The notes below the pieces were generated by a model. That model was not told where the DNA came from. It searched no databases and saw nothing but the letters and a program-made list of their open reading frames with translations. A stretch of 10,522 nt of DNA from Nitrospiraceae bacterium UBA2166 (GTDB lineage Bacteria > Nitrospirota > Nitrospiria > Nitrospirales > UBA2166). The first letter of the stretch is position 1, and each line of letters opens with the position of its first letter. The stretch covers positions 1 to 10,522 of the forward strand of contig DCWI01000028.1 in NCBI GenBank assembly GCA_002328825.1, written 5' to 3'. A program made the translations under genes and the position numbers. Below are positions 6,528-10,522 of this stretch, one piece after another.

Positions 6528-7097
6528 TTACCCTTCAGGCGGAATCGGGCTATTTTGTAAGAGGGCAAGCATGCCTTGAGTGTGCTGCGCTATATTCCAG
6601 TCACGCGGTCCAATGATTTTTTCAACCAGCACGCCATTTTGGTTGATAACATACGTCTCTGGAACCCCCATGATTTTGTAAATCCGGTCGACCTTGCCCC
6701 AACGATCATGCAGTACTTCGAATGTCAGTTTATGCTTCGCCATAAACGCCGGAATATCATTAGCCGATTTATCAATGCTCACTGCTAGCATAACAAAATC
6801 ATCTGCAAAGTCCGCCTCAAAAGCTTGGTGGAGACTTTCCATAGAAGGCATTTCCTCTTGACACGGTTTACACCAAGTTGCCCAAAAATTTAGAAACACT
6901 ACCTGCCCCCGATAATCCGAAAGTTTCCTTGTCTCTCCGTTTAAATTTTTCAATGCAAAATCAGGCGCTAACTTCCCAATCAACACGGGTTCATATTTTG
7001 CACCTTGCATCCAAACAGCACCAAACGCAAGAGTACAGATAACGATCAGACCCACGATAACAGGCAGACGAGAAGGCTTGCCTTCGGACAGCGTCAC
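6528..7097 (-). CDS. ResA/TlpA-like thiol-disulfide oxidoreductase, WCKPC type, membrane-anchored
   Basis: This is a second periplasmic thioredoxin-like protein of 189 residues. A short basic N-terminus is followed by one membrane helix at about 12-30, with no clear cleavage site or lipobox, so it is probably anchored N-in. The thioredoxin domain spans about 40-182, with the active site WCKPC at 75-79 and the cis-proline in GVPET at Pro 146. GVPET with a nearby Glu is typical of ResA/CcmG-like reductases of cytochrome c maturation. The GTG at 7097-7095 is the start, nine bases after AAGGGA. Both paralogues share NFWATWC, EMPSME and G(P/A)RDW segments, so they probably arose by duplication. 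This one lies nearer resC and is the better candidate for direct apocytochrome reduction. That assignment is inferred from motif style and gene order. Confidence 0.9.
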   Translation of the reverse strand: MTLSEGKPSRLPVIVGLIVICTLAFGAVWMQGAKYEPVLIGKLAPDFALKNLNGETRKLSDYRGQVVFLNFWATWCKPCQEEMPSMESLHQAFEADFADDFVMLAVSIDKSANDIPAFMAKHKLTFEVLHDRWGKVDRIYKIMGVPETYVINQNGVLVEKIIGPRDWNIAQHTQGMLALLQNSPIPPEG

Positions 7098-7154
7098 CTC
7101 AGTACTTCCCTTAGCAAATTTCCCTCATCAAAATTAACATCTAATTCATCGGCC

Positions 7155-8057
7155 TTAGGCATAGGCATGGAGACCTGAAAGCAAGAAGTTCACTCCCCAA
7201 AAACAGAAAATAACCATCAAGAGTCCAAAAATAGAATAAATTGCCGCACGGCGTCCTCCCCATCCACGCGTCATACGCGCATGAATATAGGCACCATAAA
7301 TCAGCCAAACAATAAGAGACCATGTCTCCTTTGGATCCCAACTCCAGTAGCCCCCCCAAGCGTAATTTGCCCACATCGCTCCCAAAATTATTCCAAAAGC
7401 CAGCAAAGGAAATCCAATCGTAATCGCTTTGTATCCAAGCTCATCAATCGTCTCAAGGTTTGGGAATGCCGTGGTCACAGAGGACTGTAACCCCTTTCGT
7501 TCAGCACGTTCCTTGAGAAGGTACATCACCCCTAAACCGCCAGCCATAGCAAAAGCCGCATAACTAGTGAGAGTGACCGAGACATGAATATAAATCCAAT
7601 AACTATTTAAAGCAGGAACAAGAGGTTCTGCTGTTTGGTAACGATAGGGAAGCAAAGATGCTGCACCCATTGCAATAAAGCCAATTGAAACGACAAATGC
7701 TCCGATCGCCTTAATCCCATATTTGAACTCAAGCAAAAGATATCCCGCAATAATCGACCATGCCACAAATGCCATAGCCTCATATTGATTCGACCAAGGA
7801 GCAAAGGTTCCCGTGAGCAGATACCGTTCATGGGCCCGCATCGCAAGAGCCGACGTGTTGACCAATAACCCAACGGCAGTGATCATCGTTGCAAGTTGGC
7901 CAACGGGCACAGACCAATCCGATGCTGATACTTGCCCTGGGCCTTCAGCCGCCAGTTGTAACCCAGACCGACCAACCGCAACATACCCAACGTACAGCAC
8001 AACAGCCGCGAGATATAACCAGAAGGTCAGATCAAAAAGAAACAATGCCGTGAACAT
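7155..8057 (-). CDS. ccsB: System II cytochrome c synthase subunit with WWD domain (ResC/CcsA; often annotated CcsB)
   Basis: This polytopic inner-membrane protein forms the haem-handling half of the ResB-ResC synthase, which attaches haem b to CXXCH motifs of apocytochromes outside the membrane. The tryptophan-rich haem-binding WWD segment reads WGGYWSWDPKETW at 234-246. Candidate axial histidines are His 76 (RAHERY), His 158 (IYIHVS), His 259 (YIHARM) and His 297 (GLHAYA). About eight hydrophobic segments are visible. The 300 residues fit the CcsA/ResC family; TIGRFAM-style naming confusingly calls this protein CcsB. The ATG at 8057 has a strong GAGGAG Shine-Dalgarno (8069-8064) six bases away. 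The gene lies 40 bases after resB, its expected partner. The C-terminus is intact. Confidence 0.95.
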   Translation of the reverse strand: MFTALFLFDLTFWLYLAAVVLYVGYVAVGRSGLQLAAEGPGQVSASDWSVPVGQLATMITAVGLLVNTSALAMRAHERYLLTGTFAPWSNQYEAMAFVAWSIIAGYLLLEFKYGIKAIGAFVVSIGFIAMGAASLLPYRYQTAEPLVPALNSYWIYIHVSVTLTSYAAFAMAGGLGVMYLLKERAERKGLQSSVTTAFPNLETIDELGYKAITIGFPLLAFGIILGAMWANYAWGGYWSWDPKETWSLIVWLIYGAYIHARMTRGWGGRRAAIYSIFGLLMVIFCFWGVNFLLSGLHAYA

Positions 8058-8097
8058 TCTGTTCTCCTCATTTCAAGAAAACGTTGCCTCTGTTATC

Positions 8098-9543
8098 TTA
8101 TGCAAGACTCTGAATCTGTTCAAGTAACCCTGAAAACTCTCGCGTAAAATCAATTTGCCCTTTATGCGTATTACCCCCTATATATAAAACAGTCTTTGAT
8201 TCCTTGGACTGAATACTCATCCAGAGACGGCGATGAAAAATAAATGATGAAAGCGCCATTCCAACGACAATCATCAAACATCCAGTCCAAACAATTGTGA
8301 TTCCAGGGTTCTGTGCGATCTGAAGACCAGTGTATTTTGATGGTCCGTAGGCAGCAATTTCAAATGCATACTTTGAATCCTCTATATTAATAATTCCCGG
8401 AAAATCAACAAATAACCACGGTCGAAAAATTGCATCACCATCACTATTTCTTTCCGTAATTGCAAGTTGTACCGCCGGATTGTTATGTTCACTCGTTTTG
8501 GATGATACTTGTTTGGTTTCCGAATCAAAAGAAAAATCAGCAGCAAACCCAGTCACATTAAGTGTCAATCCCAGCCCAGGTATTTCCATAGGCTCTTTCC
8601 AATCCAGCATGACATCACCCACAACTTGGTCGGAACCTTTTTCTTTAATTACCACCTTAGCTTTATCAATCTGATCCCAGTGATCCCCATACGACGATTG
8701 ATAGAACCATATATCATTATAAACAAGTGGGTCATTGACTGTAATTGTTTTGGTCAATTGTTCTTTCCCATCGTCAATTACGGTCAACGTACTATTATAA
8801 GATTTTATAGCTCCATTCGCATAATAATCCATCCAGAACTTATCAACCTTCAGGTTAAATTCTCCTTGAGGTATCCAGTAGGTCTGACCTGGAAGACCTA
8901 CTCCAAAGTCACGAAACCCCGTGACAGAACCAATAAGTCCGCCCAATACAATCACGGCGGCACTGACATGCGCAACGTGTGCGCCAACCCTACCCATAAT
9001 TCCCTTTGTAGCAAAAACCGATATGCCATTATCAGTGCGTGCAGCAGACACCCTATAGCCTTTGCGCCCAAAAATATCAATCAGTTGCTCAGCTACATGC
9101 CCTCCATCACGCTCAAGAGGAATTTCAGCATTTTGCTTCAAGGAGCTGATAAACGCTGGAGAAACCGTAATTTGACTCTGGCGCATGGACCGCCAAATTC
9201 CGGGGAATCGTTTGTAAAAGCACGTCAGCGAGTTAACAATTAACAGGCCAAGAACAGCTCGAAACCACACTTGGTTATAGACATCTGTAAAACCCAATGT
9301 CTGAAACCATCGAAAAAGGGGTTCGCCATATTCTTTGATATAGAAATCGGAAGATTCACCCTGTTGGATGACAGTTCCAATCGTCGCAAGAATAGCAAGC
9401 GCAATGAATAGAGAAATAGCAAGCTTGAGCGAACTCAGCAGATCTACAATATTGCCAGGTAGTCCAGACCAGTCAAACTGACCCCACCTGACAAACCCTC
9501 CTGGTTTTTTACTCAGAGGTTCTTCTGCGGCTGAATCCGCCAA
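8098..9543 (-). CDS. resB: System II cytochrome c biogenesis protein ResB (Ccs1)
   Basis: ResB partners ResC in the System II cytochrome c synthase. It helps move haem across the inner membrane and presents apocytochrome. The 481 residues show the family plan: membrane helices near 37-60 and 92-110, a helix at about 185-208 with His 189 and His 192, a large periplasmic domain at about 210-410, and a last helix at about 413-436 followed by FHRRLW. The domain end reads YTGLQIAQNPG (404-414), a hallmark of ResB. Start is TTG 9543, five bases after an AAGGA Shine-Dalgarno; no in-frame ATG fits the N-terminus as well. It is the first gene of the minus-strand redox cassette, so its promoter should lie in the divergent gap shared with metK. 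I see no strong -10/-35 pair for it there. Confidence 0.95.
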   Translation of the reverse strand: MADSAAEEPLSKKPGGFVRWGQFDWSGLPGNIVDLLSSLKLAISLFIALAILATIGTVIQQGESSDFYIKEYGEPLFRWFQTLGFTDVYNQVWFRAVLGLLIVNSLTCFYKRFPGIWRSMRQSQITVSPAFISSLKQNAEIPLERDGGHVAEQLIDIFGRKGYRVSAARTDNGISVFATKGIMGRVGAHVAHVSAAVIVLGGLIGSVTGFRDFGVGLPGQTYWIPQGEFNLKVDKFWMDYYANGAIKSYNSTLTVIDDGKEQLTKTITVNDPLVYNDIWFYQSSYGDHWDQIDKAKVVIKEKGSDQVVGDVMLDWKEPMEIPGLGLTLNVTGFAADFSFDSETKQVSSKTSEHNNPAVQLAITERNSDGDAIFRPWLFVDFPGIINIEDSKYAFEIAAYGPSKYTGLQIAQNPGITIVWTGCLMIVVGMALSSFIFHRRLWMSIQSKESKTVLYIGGNTHKGQIDFTREFSGLLEQIQSLA

Positions 9544-9617
9544 CGCTTTCCTTCTCTAACCATGTACTTTAGGCGCAAAAATGTGGGCTAATACTAATAA
9601 AATACTGACGTAAACTC

Positions 9618-9633
9618 TCGGTGATCTTACCGA
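9618..9633 (+). repeat. Short hairpin in resB-metK gap
   Basis: TCGGT (9618-9622) pairs perfectly with ACCGA (9629-9633) around the six-base loop GATCTT. It is short, and its function is unknown. Confidence 0.4.
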
Positions 9634-9640
9634 ACGTGAA

Positions 9641-9679
9641 AGAAAGGTGTCAAGCAATCAAAACACACCTTCCTTGACA
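9641..9679. repeat. Overlapping inverted repeats next to the metK -35 box
   Basis: AGAAAGGTGT (9641-9650) and ACACCTTCCT (9665-9674) form a 10-bp inverted repeat with one mismatch and a 14-base spacer. A competing perfect 7-bp pairing joins TGTCAAG (9648-9654) to CTTGACA (9673-9679), and the second arm contains the candidate -35 box of metK. The two pairings share bases and exclude each other. An operator for metK control is one reading; a structured leader of a transcript starting further upstream is another. Confidence 0.5.
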
Positions 9680-9702
9680 GAAACTCGTTGATCTGCGATA
9701 TC
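9674..9702 (+). promoter_or_regulatory. Candidate sigma-70 promoter for metK
   Basis: A perfect TTGACA (9674-9679) is followed after 17 bases by GATATC (9697-9702), which matches TATAAT at only three of six positions. It would start transcription near 9709 and leave a leader of about 65 bases before the metK ATG. The perfect -35 box and spacing support it and the -10 box is poor. Confidence 0.4.
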
Positions 9703-9775
9703 ACCGTGTTCAGGTGTCGTCAGAACCTATGGCGTTAAAACAAACATCATTTACTCTCATTAAAGGAGTCACTGC

Positions 9776-10522
9776 ATGGATCAATCCTTTCTTTTTACGT
9801 CTGAATCCGTGACTGAGGGACACCCAGATAAAGTATCGGATCAGATTTCAGATGCAATTCTTGATGCGATTATTGCTCAAGACCCAACCTGCCGAGTTGC
9901 CTGTGAGACACTTGTAACCACTGGACTTGCATTAATCGCAGGAGAAATTACCACAACAAACTATGTCGAAGTTCCTGATATTGTTAGAGCAACGATCAAA
10001 GACATTGGCTACACTGACGCAGCGTTCGGTTTTGACGGCGACACCTGCGCTGTTTTGACTGCAATCCATAGTCAATCACCAGATATCGCCCAAGGTGTGG
10101 ATGTTGGTGGTGCAGGGGATCAAGGACTAATGTTTGGCTATGCAAGCAATGAGACCGAAGAATTCATGCCGATGCCAATTGTTCTTGCGCATCGAATCAC
10201 GCGACGGCTCAGCGAGGTCCGTAAACAAAATATTCTCCCGTACCTACGCCCGGATGGGAAAGCCCAAGTAACAGTTGAGTACTGGAAGGGAAAACCCTCA
10301 AAGATTGATACCATTGTCGTCTCCACCCAACATGACGATGACGAAAGTGTTACAAATAAAAAAATTTACGATGATATTATCGCGCACGTCATTCGCCCCA
10401 CCATGCCTCCAGAACTGCTCGACGAAAAAACAGTTACATACCACATTAATCCAACTGGGCGTTTTGTCATTGGAGGTCCGAATGGCGATACTGGGCTCAC
10501 CGGACGTAAAATTATTGTGGAT
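9776..10522 (+). CDS. metK: S-adenosylmethionine synthetase, N-terminal two thirds (cut by window edge)
   Basis: MetK makes S-adenosylmethionine from methionine and ATP in the cytoplasm, supplying methyl groups to the cell. The frame is open for 249 codons to the window end, out of about 385-400 expected. Signature motifs are GHPDK at 15-19 with the catalytic His 16, GAGDQG at 112-117, and GGPNGDTGLTGRKI at 233-246, which binds the polyphosphate. The ATG at 9776 lies seven bases after a strong AAAGGAG Shine-Dalgarno (9762-9768). It is the only plus-strand gene in the window and diverges from resB. A promoter with a perfect -35 box and nested inverted repeats lie upstream. A downstream ahcY would be a natural neighbour in many bacteria, but it cannot be seen here. 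Confidence 0.98.
   Translation, partial: MDQSFLFTSESVTEGHPDKVSDQISDAILDAIIAQDPTCRVACETLVTTGLALIAGEITTTNYVEVPDIVRATIKDIGYTDAAFGFDGDTCAVLTAIHSQSPDIAQGVDVGGAGDQGLMFGYASNETEEFMPMPIVLAHRITRRLSEVRKQNILPYLRPDGKAQVTVEYWKGKPSKIDTIVVSTQHDDDESVTNKKIYDDIIAHVIRPTMPPELLDEKTVTYHINPTGRFVIGGPNGDTGLTGRKIIVD

Larger units (their letters stand above)
9544..9775. other. Divergent intergenic region between resB and metK
   Basis: These 232 bases hold the control regions of two divergent transcripts. The resB side (about 9544-9615) is AT-rich and includes the Shine-Dalgarno of resB at 9549-9553; a possible minus-strand pair TTTACG and TATTAG with a short 15-base spacer is too weak to call. The middle carries the hairpin 9618-9633 and the inverted repeats of 9641-9679. 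The metK side carries a candidate promoter, a small CACC/GGTG hairpin (9702-9705 with 9713-9716) and the metK Shine-Dalgarno. I see no open reading frame of note and no match to the SAM or SAH riboswitch cores I know. Confidence 0.7.

Noticed and set aside
8509..9243. Long plus-strand open frame of 244 residues
   Set aside because: It runs opposite resB, which is clearly a real conserved gene. The translation has no recognisable motif and no Shine-Dalgarno.
9544..9775. SAM or SAH riboswitch before metK
   Set aside because: The position is suggestive, but I cannot find the conserved core of any SAM or SAH class and no intrinsic terminator precedes metK. A covariance-model search would be decisive.

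Overview
This looks like an ordinary bacterial chromosomal segment with a mid-40s GC content judged by eye. It holds housekeeping and envelope genes and no mobile elements, CRISPR arrays, rRNA or tRNA genes that I can see. Eleven genes lie on the minus strand and one, metK, diverges on the plus strand at the right edge. The mix points to a Gram-negative respiratory bacterium: System II (ResB/ResC) cytochrome c maturation, CcdA with two TlpA/ResA-type thioredoxins, a type IV pilus/type II secretion platform protein, and an ispE-prs-rplY-pth run. I lean towards Nitrospirota or a similar deep-branching, cytochrome-rich phylum. That lean rests on gene order and protein style from memory, not on a search, so it is weak.

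Layout, reading right to left along the minus strand. From about 9543 to 5165 lies a cytochrome c biogenesis and thiol-redox cassette: resB, resC (also called ccsB/ccsA), a membrane-anchored TlpA-like protein with WCKPC, a second TlpA-like protein with WCGPC and a possible lipoprotein signal, and ccdA. CcdA should carry electrons from cytoplasmic thioredoxin across the membrane. The two TlpA-like proteins should pass them to the CXXCH thiols of apocytochromes, and ResB/ResC should move and attach the haem. A 5-to-8-bp-stem hairpin after ccdA may end this transcript.

After a 174-base gap with a candidate promoter and an inverted repeat, a second group runs aroE (shikimate dehydrogenase), pilC (pilus/secretion platform protein without its usual ATPase neighbours), ispE (isoprenoid precursor kinase), prs (PRPP synthetase), rplY (ribosomal protein bL25, CTC form) and pth (peptidyl-tRNA hydrolase, cut by the left edge). 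prs may have its own promoter in the 79-base gap upstream of it.

The 232-base divergent region between resB and metK (9544-9775) is the most structured non-coding part. It has a short hairpin, a 10-bp inverted repeat with one mismatch, and an alternative 7-bp pairing that overlaps a perfect TTGACA box facing metK. It does not match a SAM or SAH riboswitch class that I can recognise.

I did not find an undescribed biological system. The most unusual observation is that pth has no ATG, GTG or TTG start in its frame. A well-spaced Shine-Dalgarno sequence points instead to an ATT codon at 195-193, unless the sequence has an error there.
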